A DNA stretch of 24,988 nucleotides from a virus. Under the pieces are notes generated by a model, which saw nothing but the letters and a program-made list of their open reading frames with translations, ran no database searches and was not told where the DNA came from. Position 1 is the first letter of the stretch. The number at the start of each line of letters is the position of its first letter. The stretch spans positions 1-24,988 of IMG/VR virus record IMGVR_UViG_3300021406_000167. One strand, given 5' to 3'. Of the stretch, positions 12,160-19,417 are shown one piece after another. A program made the translations under genes and the position numbers.

Positions 12160-13496
12160 GCGCTCAGGTTTACCCGCTGAAGTGCCGGATCCGCAACGAG
12201 GACACCGGGATTACCCGAATTGACGTCTATGACGATATCGGGGAAGGCGGCTGGTTCTCCGAGGGGCTGACCGCCAAGGCGTTCACGTCGACGATGGCCA
12301 GCGTCAAAGGGCCGCTGGAAGTGCACATTAACTCCGGCGGCGGCGAGGTCTTCGACGGCATCGCGATCGGCAACGCGATCCGCGCGCACAAGGGACCGGT
12401 GACCACGGTCGTCGACGGCATCGCCGCCTCGATCGCGTCGGTGATCACGCAGGCCGGCCAGGAGCGCGTGATGCAGCGCGGCTCGATGCTGATGATCCAC
12501 GACGCCAGCGGGTTCGAGTACGGCAATGCCGACGAGATGGCGAAGATGGCGCAGACGCTGGACCAGGTGTCGGGCAACCTCGCGGACATCTACGCGGAGC
12601 GGTGCGGCGGCACGGCGGACGAGTGGCGTACCGCGATGAAGGCGGAGAGCTGGTACACCGCGGAGCAGGCTGTGGCTGCGGGCCTGGCCGACCGGGTGAG
12701 CGACGACCAGGCCGAGCTGCCCGCGGGCATGGACATCGCGGCGTTCCGGCAGGTGCCCGGCCGGATCGCGGCGCGCCTGCGGAAGATGCCGCAGGCCTCG
12801 GCGCCGCGTGCCGCCGGCCCGGTGATCGTGGCCGCGGACGGCAACCACGCGCCGATGACGGGTTCTCACAGCCACGGCCATCCCGCGTACGGAAGCCAGG
12901 GCGGCGACTCGACCCACGCCCATGACCATTCTCACGACGACGACGCCAGTCACCAGCACTCGCATGATGACGGCGGGGACGAAGGCGACGGCGCCAGCGC
13001 GGACGACCGCACCCCGCGCGAGGTTCGCGGCCGCGACGGCCGCATCCTCGGCGTCGAGTCGATGCCGCTGCTGGACAAGGCGATCGCCGTTCATCACACG
13101 GCGACCGTCGATACCGCGTGGGACGGCCCTGCGGCCGTCGCCGCGATGCCCGCCGAGTACGCGGCCCTGCACTACTGCCATGCCTGGCAGAGCGCCGACG
13201 CCGACGCGAGCTCGCATACCCCGGGCGATGACGACGCGGACGACACGAAGGGCAACTTCAAGTTCCCGCACCACGTCAAGGAGGGCGGCCCGGCCAACCT
13301 CGCGGCGTGCCGGAACGGGCTGGCCAGGCTGTCCTCGGCGGACATCCCGGCGGGCGACGACGCCGGGGTGAAGGCGCACCTGCAGGCGCACCTGGACGAC
13401 GGCGGCGACGCCGATGACCACGCAGACCTACACCTAGACCTCTCCGGGATCGACCTGGAGCAACTCGGTAACGCTCTGAAAGGGGCACTGGCATGA
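12156..13496 (+). CDS. ClpP-type prohead protease with His-rich linker and extra C-terminal domain
   Basis: Residues 1-200 are a ClpP/S49-like head-maturation protease: EVHINSGGGEVFDGIAIGNA (55-74), nucleophile Ser92 in DGIAASIAS, and His115 in MLMIHDAS. The expected acidic third residue lies near Glu164 in MKAESWYTAEQAVAAGLADR. The protease trims the capsid scaffold domain during prohead maturation. Residues ~235-275 are a His/Asp-rich linker (SHSHGHP, HAHDHSHDDD, HQHSHDD). Residues ~288-415 form a second domain with WDGPAAVAAMPAEY and KGNFKFPHHV, a domain seen in other phage protein tails. At 446 residues it is about twice the length of a simple protease, and the tail may act as scaffold. 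ATG 12156; it overlaps the capsid gene by four bases. Confidence 0.88.
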   Translation: MSAQVYPLKCRIRNEDTGITRIDVYDDIGEGGWFSEGLTAKAFTSTMASVKGPLEVHINSGGGEVFDGIAIGNAIRAHKGPVTTVVDGIAASIASVITQAGQERVMQRGSMLMIHDASGFEYGNADEMAKMAQTLDQVSGNLADIYAERCGGTADEWRTAMKAESWYTAEQAVAAGLADRVSDDQAELPAGMDIAAFRQVPGRIAARLRKMPQASAPRAAGPVIVAADGNHAPMTGSHSHGHPAYGSQGGDSTHAHDHSHDDDASHQHSHDDGGDEGDGASADDRTPREVRGRDGRILGVESMPLLDKAIAVHHTATVDTAWDGPAAVAAMPAEYAALHYCHAWQSADADASSHTPGDDDADDTKGNFKFPHHVKEGGPANLAACRNGLARLSSADIPAGDDAGVKAHLQAHLDDGGDADDHADLHLDLSGIDLEQLGNALKGALA

Positions 13497-15013
13497 CAGC
13501 AGGCACCGCGGTCCCGCAGACGGCCGAGGAGTTCGAGGAACTGATCAGCGACGTCCCGCGGCTTGGTGCCGCGCTGAAGGACGGCACGTTCCCGGGGCTG
13601 GTCAAGGATTACGTGGCCAAGTTCTCCGCGAAGAACGAGGAGACGGTCGCGCAGTTCCGCGAGCAGCTGCAGCTGGGAATGCAGAGCTTCCTGCAGGACC
13701 AGGCCGCGCAGGGCTTCGGGCCGCAGGCCGGCTGGCGGCCGGGCAGCGGGCCCGCGCTGACGGGCCGGGACGCGCGCCGGGCCCGGGCGGTCGCGAACTC
13801 GGCGCTGCCCGACGCGGCACGGCAGGCCGCAAAGCAGGGCCTGTTCAGCCCGCGGGCGATGGGCGCGGCCGTCGACGACGAGCCGTACGCGGAGTCGTTC
13901 GGCAAGTTCCTGTACACCTGCCACAAGGCGGAGAAGGCCGCGTCCAAGCGCGGCGACACCGAGGAAGTCACCCGGATCCAGGACTTCAAGGCCCGGCTCG
14001 ACGCGGCCCGGCTGCAGAACGCCATGGCCGAGCGGATCCCGTCCGAGGGCGGCTTCCTGGTGCCGGAGTCGCTCCGCAGCGAGATCCTCATGGTGGCGCT
14101 GGAGACCGCGGTGGTGCGGCCGCGGGCCCGGGTGATCCCGATGGACTCGCTGCGGGTGCCGTTGCCTGCCATCGACGACGTTAGCCACGCCAGCAGCGTG
14201 TACGGCGGGGTGCAGGCATTCTGGACGGAGGAAGGCGCGGCGCTGAGCCAGAGCGCGCCGAGCTGGGGCCGGGTGGTCCTCGAAGCCAAGAAGCTGACCG
14301 CCTACACCGCGATCCCGAACGAGCTGCTGCAGGACAGCATCACGCCACTGGATGCCTGGTTCAATCAGTTCTACCCGACAGCGATTTCCTGGTTCGAGGA
14401 CGTGGCTTTCCTCACCGGCACAGGGGTGGGCGAGCCGGAAGGCGTTCTCAACGCGCCGTCCGCCGTGCGCGTCCCGGTCCAGACCGACAACGCGATCACG
14501 TTCACCGACATCGCGACCGCCTACACCCGGATGTGGCCGGCGTCGCTGAACAACGCGGTGTGGATCTGCGCTCCGGACGTGCTGCTGCAGCTGCTGCAGC
14601 TGGCGGTCACTCCCGTCTCGCACGGCACCACGCAGTCCGTCGCGCCGCCCGGCTGGCTGATGTCCGGCCAGGCAATGGGCCACCCCGGAGGCGGGAACGG
14701 CGACGGCACGAACTACCAGCTCCTGGGCCGCCCGCTGATCGTCTCGGAGAAGATGCCGTCTTCGGGCAGCGGGAACACCACCGTTCCGGGCGCTCTGACC
14801 TTCGTTGACCTGAGCTACTACTTGCTCGGGGATAGGCAGTCGATGCAGGTCGCTTCGTCCGATGAGTACCTGTTCGGCCAGGACATGGTGGCCTACCGCG
14901 TGATCGAGCGGCTCGACGGGCGCACCTGGCTGCGCAGCGCGATCACCCCGGAAAACGGCAGCACCAACACACTGAGCCCCGTCGTCAAGATCGACACCAC
15001 GGCCACGAGCTGA
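13493..15013 (+). CDS. major capsid protein (HK97 fold) with N-terminal scaffold domain
   Basis: The 506-residue product has a helical N-terminal ~185 residues rich in Glu/Gln/Ala (QTAEEFEELISDVPRLGAAL, EETVAQFREQLQLGMQSFLQ), matching the HK97-type delta/scaffold domain removed by the protease. The capsid core starts near ERIPSEGGFLVPESLRSEIL (182-201). It continues with VVRPRARVIPMDSLRVPLPA, the E-loop region FWTEEGAALSQSAPSWGRV, LTAYTAIPNELLQDS, FLTGTGVGEPEGVLN and a C-terminal MVAYRVIERLDGRTW. All fold marks are present. It forms the icosahedral shell. ATG 13493 overlaps the protease stop, placing protease and substrate in one coupled unit. A related gene lies at 16125. Confidence 0.95.
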   Translation: MTAGTAVPQTAEEFEELISDVPRLGAALKDGTFPGLVKDYVAKFSAKNEETVAQFREQLQLGMQSFLQDQAAQGFGPQAGWRPGSGPALTGRDARRARAVANSALPDAARQAAKQGLFSPRAMGAAVDDEPYAESFGKFLYTCHKAEKAASKRGDTEEVTRIQDFKARLDAARLQNAMAERIPSEGGFLVPESLRSEILMVALETAVVRPRARVIPMDSLRVPLPAIDDVSHASSVYGGVQAFWTEEGAALSQSAPSWGRVVLEAKKLTAYTAIPNELLQDSITPLDAWFNQFYPTAISWFEDVAFLTGTGVGEPEGVLNAPSAVRVPVQTDNAITFTDIATAYTRMWPASLNNAVWICAPDVLLQLLQLAVTPVSHGTTQSVAPPGWLMSGQAMGHPGGGNGDGTNYQLLGRPLIVSEKMPSSGSGNTTVPGALTFVDLSYYLLGDRQSMQVASSDEYLFGQDMVAYRVIERLDGRTWLRSAITPENGSTNTLSPVVKIDTTATS

Positions 15014-15046
15014 CCGCCCGGCCCTGATCACCTGAAGGAGACCTAG

Positions 15047-15469
15047 ATGGCAATGGAAGGCCTGGGGCGGCTGTTCAACGTCGTCCCGATCGCGGCTGGC
15101 AAGAAGATCAGCATGAAGGACTGCCAGGGCATCACGTTCGTGTGCACCGGCGATGACACGTTCACGCTGAACAACGGGGCGACCTACAACGGCGCCACCA
15201 CCACCCTCGCGACGATCACCGACTACTACACCTCCACCGCCACCGACGGCAGCGCGGCGTGGGTGTTCGCGACGCAGGCGGCGGCCGACAACGTGGCGAT
15301 CGCGTCGGGGTCGGTGGCGTTCTACGTGGACTCCGGTGACCTGGCGGCCTCGGACGAGTACGTCGAGGTGACGGTCGGCGGGTCCGGGCTTGTCATGGCC
15401 ATCCTGCATGACCTGCTGGTCCAGAGGGCGCCCGCGAACCTGCGGACCGTCTCCGGCTCGAGCTCGTAA
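15047..15469 (+). CDS. capsid-associated/decoration-like protein
   Basis: ATG 15047 follows GAAGGAGACCTAG, a strong Shine-Dalgarno, so it is translated independently at a high rate. The 140-residue protein is beta-rich with many Thr/Ala/Gly (VCTGDDTFTLNNGATYNGAT, TITDYYTSTA, SGSVAFYVDSGDL). It ends with a helix (VMAILHDLLVQRAPANLRTV). Its position directly after the major capsid gene and its compact beta composition fit a head decoration or stabilising protein. No signature motif proves this; a minor structural protein of other type is possible. Confidence 0.6.
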   Translation: MAMEGLGRLFNVVPIAAGKKISMKDCQGITFVCTGDDTFTLNNGATYNGATTTLATITDYYTSTATDGSAAWVFATQAAADNVAIASGSVAFYVDSGDLAASDEYVEVTVGGSGLVMAILHDLLVQRAPANLRTVSGSSS

Positions 15470-15480
15470 AGGGGGGCGTC

Positions 15481-16122
15481 ATGGCAGACCTGAAGATCAG
15501 CAAGGAAGCGGGCGAGACCGGCGGCACGGCGGAGACGGCGGGCCAGCTGGAGGACTTCCTCCGCAAGGACGGCCTGTACGCTGACCCGCTGTCGGGGTCG
15601 CTGCTGGACGGCGGTCCGGCGGCGAACGGCTACCTGGCGTGGACCGGTGACCCGCAGCTGGCGACGACCGCGTTCCAGGGCACGAGCACCGATGTCTACG
15701 TCCGGCGGCTCTTCGCGCCGCGCAGCACGACGACGACGTACGCGGACATGTGGTGCACCACCCTGAACTCGGGCACGGTCACGCACGCCTACGCGGGCTT
15801 GTACGACATGCTGGGGAACCAGCTGGCGGCCAGCTCCGACATCGAGTCGGCGTTCACCGGGACCGGGGTCCAGACGTTCACCTGGACGACGCCCTACGCG
15901 CTAGTAGCCGGGAACTACTACTACGTCGCCTATGCGATCGCCGACACCACGGCGGCGCCGTCGATGCTGGCCACGCCGACCGCGGCGGGCATCAACGCGA
16001 ACCTGCCGACGCACGTCTACCGGTACGCGACCTACTCGACGTCGACGACGATCCCGTCGTCGATCACGATCGCGTCGATGTCGGCGACGACGACGACCCC
16101 GGCGTGGATCGGCCTGCGCTGA
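15481..16122 (+). CDS. beta-sandwich structural protein, possible head fibre
   Basis: ATG 15481 lies after AAAGGGGGGCGTC. The 213-residue protein has an N-terminal charged ~50 residues that may anchor to the capsid. A jelly-roll type beta domain of ~160 residues follows: VYVRRLFAPRSTTTTYADMW, HAYAGLYDMLGNQLAASSDI, FTWTTPYALVAGNYYYVAYA, ending SMSATTTTPAWIGLR. The pattern of an outer strand, LY(D), then a Y-rich strand after VAGNYYYVA is what I have seen in phage fibre and appendage proteins that bind carbohydrate. Lying between two capsid-fold genes, it is more likely a head fibre than a tail fibre. Ligand and exact role are inferred. Confidence 0.55.
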   Translation: MADLKISKEAGETGGTAETAGQLEDFLRKDGLYADPLSGSLLDGGPAANGYLAWTGDPQLATTAFQGTSTDVYVRRLFAPRSTTTTYADMWCTTLNSGTVTHAYAGLYDMLGNQLAASSDIESAFTGTGVQTFTWTTPYALVAGNYYYVAYAIADTTAAPSMLATPTAAGINANLPTHVYRYATYSTSTTIPSSITIASMSATTTTPAWIGLR

Positions 16123-16124
16123 CC

Positions 16125-17297
16125 ATGACCGCCGAGCCGATCGAGGGGCAGCTGCTGAGGGCCGGGCCGTTCCCCGTCCCCGGCGGCTGGCGCTCGGCCC
16201 TGTACCGGGACGACGCGCCCGGCGCGGTGCTGGACTCGCAGCCGTGGGCCCGGGACTGGCGGTCGTTCATGCGGGCCGTGAATGACCCGAATGACGCCAC
16301 GGCCCGGCGTTTCATCGGCAACGCGATGAGCGAGCGCCTGCCCGGCGAGGGCGGCTTCCTCGTCCCGGAGGGTCTGCGGAGCGAGGTGTTCGCCTACCTG
16401 GCCCCGGCGATCATCCGCCCGCGGTCGGGGGCCGTGTACCCGATGTCGACGCTGCGGCTCGGCGTGCCCGTCCTGGACAACCTCTCGCAGGCCAGCGGCA
16501 AGCAGGCGCTGGGCGGCCTGACGTTCGCGGTCACGGAAGAGGGCGCGGGCATCACGCCGACGACCCCGGCACTCGGCCGCCTGGTCCTGGAGGCGCGCAA
16601 GATCGCGGCCTACCTGGAGTCGGTGCCTAACGAGTTCACCGATGACGCGGCGGGCGCGTTCAGCGACTTCCTGGCCCGCGTGATCGGCCTGGGCTACGCG
16701 TGGGAGGAAGACGACCTGTTCATCTCGGGGACGGGCATAGGCGAGCCGCAGGGGCTGACGAATGCCCCGTGCGCCGTGTCGGTGACCCGGGCGAACAGCG
16801 GCGACGCTCCGGTCGACGCGGACATCATCGCCATGTTCAAGGCGCTCGCGCCGCCGAGCAAGCAGCACGGCCTGACATCCGGTGTCACGGATGTGGCGTG
16901 GCTGGTGTCGTCGACCGTGATGGACGCGCTGCTGGAGCTGTATTACCTGCCTGCCGGGGCGTCCCCGACGTCGGGGACGCCGGTGTCGGTGCCGTCGTGG
17001 TTCAGCATGGGCGACGGCGACCGGATCGCGCCGAGCTTCATGGGGCTGCCCGCGTTCGTGACCGACCACCAGCCCGCCGCGGGGACGGCCGGGGATCTGA
17101 TCCTCGCCGATCTGCGGCATTACGCGATCGGCGACCGGATGGCCCTGACGATCGAGCGCTCCCAGAAGGGCGCCGGGTTCGTCACCGGTACGAGCAACTG
17201 GCGAGTCAAGAGCCGCGTCGACGGGCGGTACCAGGTCCTGAGCTCCTACACCACCGGGGCGAATCAGGTAGTCAGCCCGGTCGTAGTCCTGCACTGA
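16125..17297 (+). CDS. second HK97-fold capsid protein without scaffold domain
   Basis: ATG 16125 (two bases after the previous stop) gives 390 residues. The same capsid landmarks appear in the same order as in the protein of 13493: ERLPGEGGFLVPEGLRSEVF, IIRPRSGAVYPMSTLRLGVP, FAVTEEGAGITPTTPALGRL, KIAAYLESVPNEFTDD, FISGTGIGEPQGLTNAP, HYAIGDRMALTIERS and a closing strand set. It lacks the ~120-residue helical scaffold part, starting only about 65 residues before the EGGFLVP motif. So it is a clear paralogue, not a fragment: the core is complete and uninterrupted. It may form a minor shell component, a variant subunit (for example with different geometry), or be used under different conditions. 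Alternatively it replaces or competes with the first. Both are in one transcription direction. Confidence 0.9.
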   Translation: MTAEPIEGQLLRAGPFPVPGGWRSALYRDDAPGAVLDSQPWARDWRSFMRAVNDPNDATARRFIGNAMSERLPGEGGFLVPEGLRSEVFAYLAPAIIRPRSGAVYPMSTLRLGVPVLDNLSQASGKQALGGLTFAVTEEGAGITPTTPALGRLVLEARKIAAYLESVPNEFTDDAAGAFSDFLARVIGLGYAWEEDDLFISGTGIGEPQGLTNAPCAVSVTRANSGDAPVDADIIAMFKALAPPSKQHGLTSGVTDVAWLVSSTVMDALLELYYLPAGASPTSGTPVSVPSWFSMGDGDRIAPSFMGLPAFVTDHQPAAGTAGDLILADLRHYAIGDRMALTIERSQKGAGFVTGTSNWRVKSRVDGRYQVLSSYTTGANQVVSPVVVLH

Positions 17298-17306
17298 GGA
17301 GGCGGC

Positions 17307-17648
17307 ATGGCCTTGCGCAGGTGCCTGACCTGCACGGCCTTGTTCGCCGTCGGCCTGTTCCGCTGCCCGCAGTGCGGCGGCACTGATCACGAGGAGGACA
17401 GCGTGAGGATCACCAAGGCCGGCCCCTCTACCGGTCATCCCCCGGCGGACCGGGCCCGTGGCGGCGAGCCCTCCGCCGTCGTCCCGGCCGGGGACCTGGC
17501 GGCCAGCGAGCCGCCGGACCCTACGGCGGGCCCTGGCCAAGACCAGGGTTCGACGCCGCCGCCGAGCTCGCCCGCGTCTTCGGCCCCGAAAGCTAAGACG
17601 GCGGCCCCGACACTGTCCCGCGCGCCGAAGAAGGCCTCCGATGGGTGA
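17307..17648 (+). CDS. small zinc-ribbon protein with disordered tail
   Basis: ATG 17307 follows TGAGGAGGCGGC. Residues 6-23 carry a CxxC...CxxC zinc ribbon (CLTC, CPQC with the GG turn). The rest (about 35-113) is Pro/Ala/Ser/Lys-rich low complexity, probably disordered. Small zinc-ribbon proteins turn up repeatedly among actinophage structural genes; their role is not settled. It overlaps the next gene by eight bases. Confidence 0.65.
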   Translation: MALRRCLTCTALFAVGLFRCPQCGGTDHEEDSVRITKAGPSTGHPPADRARGGEPSAVVPAGDLAASEPPDPTAGPGQDQGSTPPPSSPASSAPKAKTAAPTLSRAPKKASDG

Positions 17649-17829
17649 GGGCCTGGTGGTGAAGCCGGAGATCACGGCGGTGGTCGAGCACCGGAAGGCG
17701 TCGAGTGACTGCTGCGGCGCGAAGCTGCGGGCGGCGGACGTGCCGCCGGAGGGGTTCGAGTGCACGGGGTGCGGGGAGCCGTGCCGCCGGGTTCTGGGTG
17801 AGCCGCAGGAGGTGACTGCACGTGGCTGA
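17641..17829 (+). CDS. small Cys-rich zinc-ribbon-like protein (62 aa)
   Basis: ATG 17641 is in an eight-base overlap with the previous gene's end. The product holds Cys24-Cys25 (SSDCCGAKLR) and Cys41, Cys44 and Cys48 (ECTGCGEPC), a knuckle pair typical of a metal-bound ribbon. The N-terminus VVKPEITAVVEHRKAS is a short strand-helix. The function is unknown; it probably works with the neighbouring ribbon protein and overlaps the following start by eight bases. Confidence 0.55.
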   Translation: MGEGLVVKPEITAVVEHRKASSDCCGAKLRAADVPPEGFECTGCGEPCRRVLGEPQEVTARG

Positions 17830-18196
17830 TGGCCTGTCGGTGGCGGTGGCGGATGCGGCGCTGGCCACGATCGTCGGGACGGACGCGAACAACATCCAGG
17901 CGCATACCGGGGCGCCGGGCGCGTCGGGTACCGCGAATGTGTCGAGCGTGACTACGAGGCCTGGGGTGACGTGGGCGTCGCCGTCGGGCGGGTCGGTGTC
18001 GAATAACGGGACTAACCCGGCGTGGACGAACTGGGCGGGCACGAACGGCGAGGTGGTGACGGACATCTCGGCGTGGTCCGGTGCGTCGGCGGGGACGTTC
18101 GGGTTCTCGATGCAGCTGAACTCCAGCGTGACGATGGACACGGGTGACTCGCTGACCGTGGGGCCGATCACGGTCACGCTCCCGACCGCGTCGTAG
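17822..18196 (+). CDS. phage fibre-like/structural protein
   Basis: GTG 17822 is preceded by AGGAGGTGACTGCAC, a very good Shine-Dalgarno, which fixes the start. The 124-residue product has a short N-terminal helix (GLSVAVADAALATIVG) then a Thr/Ser/Gly/Trp-rich beta section: IQAHTGAPGASGTANVSSVT, TWASPSGGSVSNNG, AWTNWAGTNGEVVTDISAWS and a final SLTVGPITVTLPTAS strand. This matches what I remember of short actinophage tail-fibre/minor structural proteins that carry the same W(A/T)NW-like core. The true location on the virion (head or tail) cannot be told. Confidence 0.6.
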   Translation: MADGLSVAVADAALATIVGTDANNIQAHTGAPGASGTANVSSVTTRPGVTWASPSGGSVSNNGTNPAWTNWAGTNGEVVTDISAWSGASAGTFGFSMQLNSSVTMDTGDSLTVGPITVTLPTAS

Positions 18197-18209
18197 CCGG
18201 GGCGGTCCG

Positions 18210-19322
18210 GTGACCACCCTCAGCCTCTTCGGCACCAACGGCAACGGCGCGAACGGCCCCGGCTTCTCCACCGGATTCAGCGGCAACTACATCGCCGGAA
18301 CCCTGTTCAAGGTCACCTCGGCCGGTTACCAGCTAACCGGGTACGGCTTCTGGCGGGCCGACAACAGCCAGTCCGCCTCGGCCAGCTTCGCGCTCTGGAA
18401 AGCGACCGGCACCGGCACCGGTACCTTGGTAGCCAGTTCGTCGGCATCGCTGAGCAGCATGACCGCCGGGGCGTGGAATTACGTCTCGCTGGGTACGCCC
18501 ATAGCGCTGACCAGCGGGCAGGTCTACAAGGTTCAGGTCGGGCTGGTTAACAACTTCCCGCTGACCGGCGGCCAGTTCGCGTCAGGCGGCACCTACGCGG
18601 CGGGGATCACCAACGGGGTCCTGACGGCGTTCTCCGACTCCAGCGGATCGGCGCCGGATTCCTTTAGTGACGTCCAATGCAGTTTCGCGACCAGTACCGC
18701 CGACCCGACCGCCGCCTACGCCACCAGCGCGGACGGAGGTTACAACGCCTGGATCGACGTGCAGATCACCCAGGCCGGCGGCACGAGCCACACCGCTACG
18801 GCGGCGCTGACGATCACCCCGGTGTTCTCGGCCGGCCGTACGCGCGGGAAGTTCCGCACGGGCGCGCTCACGGTGACGCCCTCGTTCAGCGCGGCCCGGG
18901 CCCGCGGCAAGTACCGTACCGGGTCGCTGACGGTCACCCCGTCGTTCTCCGCCGCCCGGCTGATCAACCACGGCCGTCACGCCAGCCTGCTGGTGGTCCC
19001 GTCGTTCTCCGCCGCCCGGACCGCCGCGCACGTCCGGACCGCTTCCCTGCTGGTGGTCCCGTCGTTCAGGGCGGTCCCGTCCGGCGGCGCGACCCCAGCC
19101 GTTCAGCAGGGTTCCTGGTGGGGCCTGGTGTCGGTCCTGAGGCAGTCCCGCGAGGAGTTCCAGGCCTACGTCTCCCGTCCGCCGATGGCGTGCCCGAACG
19201 ACGGCGAGCCGCTGACCAACGCCCCGGCCGTCCCGTCCGCGTCGGGTATCGAGCTGTTCTGCAAGTACTGCGGGTTCCAGTACCCGCGTGACTGGGTGCC
19301 GCCGTCGAGGCCGTGGTACTGA
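18210..19322 (+). CDS. appendage protein: DUF4082-like domain, 20-residue repeats, zinc ribbon
   Basis: GTG 18210 gives 370 residues with three parts. Residues 1-190 read as a DUF4082-like beta-sandwich (GTLFKVTSAGYQLTGYGFWR, SFALWKATGTGTGTLVASSS, GTPIALTSGQVYKVQVGLVN). Residues ~199-290 are five near-identical 20-residue repeats with core LTVTPSFSAAR or LLVVPSFSAAR. The last ~47 residues hold CPNDGEPL and CKYCGFQYPRDW, a zinc-ribbon-like end known from actinophage appendage proteins. A surface-exposed, ligand-binding role with a repeat stalk is likely; which structure carries it is unknown. Codon bias is like the other structural genes. Its stop is followed by the second copy of the paired control motif. 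Confidence 0.65.
   Translation: MTTLSLFGTNGNGANGPGFSTGFSGNYIAGTLFKVTSAGYQLTGYGFWRADNSQSASASFALWKATGTGTGTLVASSSASLSSMTAGAWNYVSLGTPIALTSGQVYKVQVGLVNNFPLTGGQFASGGTYAAGITNGVLTAFSDSSGSAPDSFSDVQCSFATSTADPTAAYATSADGGYNAWIDVQITQAGGTSHTATAALTITPVFSAGRTRGKFRTGALTVTPSFSAARARGKYRTGSLTVTPSFSAARLINHGRHASLLVVPSFSAARTAAHVRTASLLVVPSFRAVPSGGATPAVQQGSWWGLVSVLRQSREEFQAYVSRPPMACPNDGEPLTNAPAVPSASGIELFCKYCGFQYPRDWVPPSRPWY
18804..19088 (+). repeat. five 60-bp in-frame coding repeats
   Basis: Units begin at 18804, 18864, 18924, 18984 and 19044 (the last partial). Each encodes a 20-residue unit with core (A/S)L(T/L)(V/I)(T/V)P(S/V)FSA. Neighbouring units share long exact stretches such as GTCCCGTCGTTCTCCGCCGC, indicating recent duplication, and the number may vary between relatives. 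Confidence 0.85.
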
Positions 19323-19333
19323 TGGCGCGCCGT

Positions 19334-19396
19334 TCTTGTATAAATCCTCCAGTTTCTGGCCCTGTGGCATGCTTGATCTTTGTAGGAATCCACAAT
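19334..19396. promoter_or_regulatory. second copy of the paired repeat motif
   Basis: TTGTATAAATCCTCCAG (19336-19352) and TTGTAGGAATCCACAAT (19380-19396) start 44 bases apart, nearly the 43-bp spacing of the pair at 9952-10018. The second site shares its TTGTAGG, TCCACAAT and preceding ATCTTT with the copy at 9995-10018. The region lies between the gene ending at 19322 and the C39-like gene, so it probably controls the connector/tail block. Confidence 0.55.
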
Positions 19397-19417
19397 TGCG
19401 GAGGTGGTGAGCGGCTG

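Noticed and set aside
14578-14606. Repeated CTGCTGCAG words in the capsid gene
   Set aside because: They simply encode an LLQLLQL helix and are explained by coding sequence.
13172-15409. Long open frame of 745 codons on the minus strand opposite the capsid gene
   Set aside because: It is the mirror of strong G/C third-position bias in the capsid and protease genes. Its composition is Arg/Gly/Val/His-rich low complexity and no domain is recognisable.
16032-17765. Minus-strand 577-codon frame opposite the second capsid gene
   Set aside because: Arg-rich shadow of the capsid paralogue, with no motifs and no ribosome site.
19313-19417. ATG 19313 as start of the C39-like gene
   Set aside because: It would overlap the previous gene's end and encode peptide across the AT-rich control motif. 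GTG 19418 has GGAGG upstream and starts the Lys/His-rich region.
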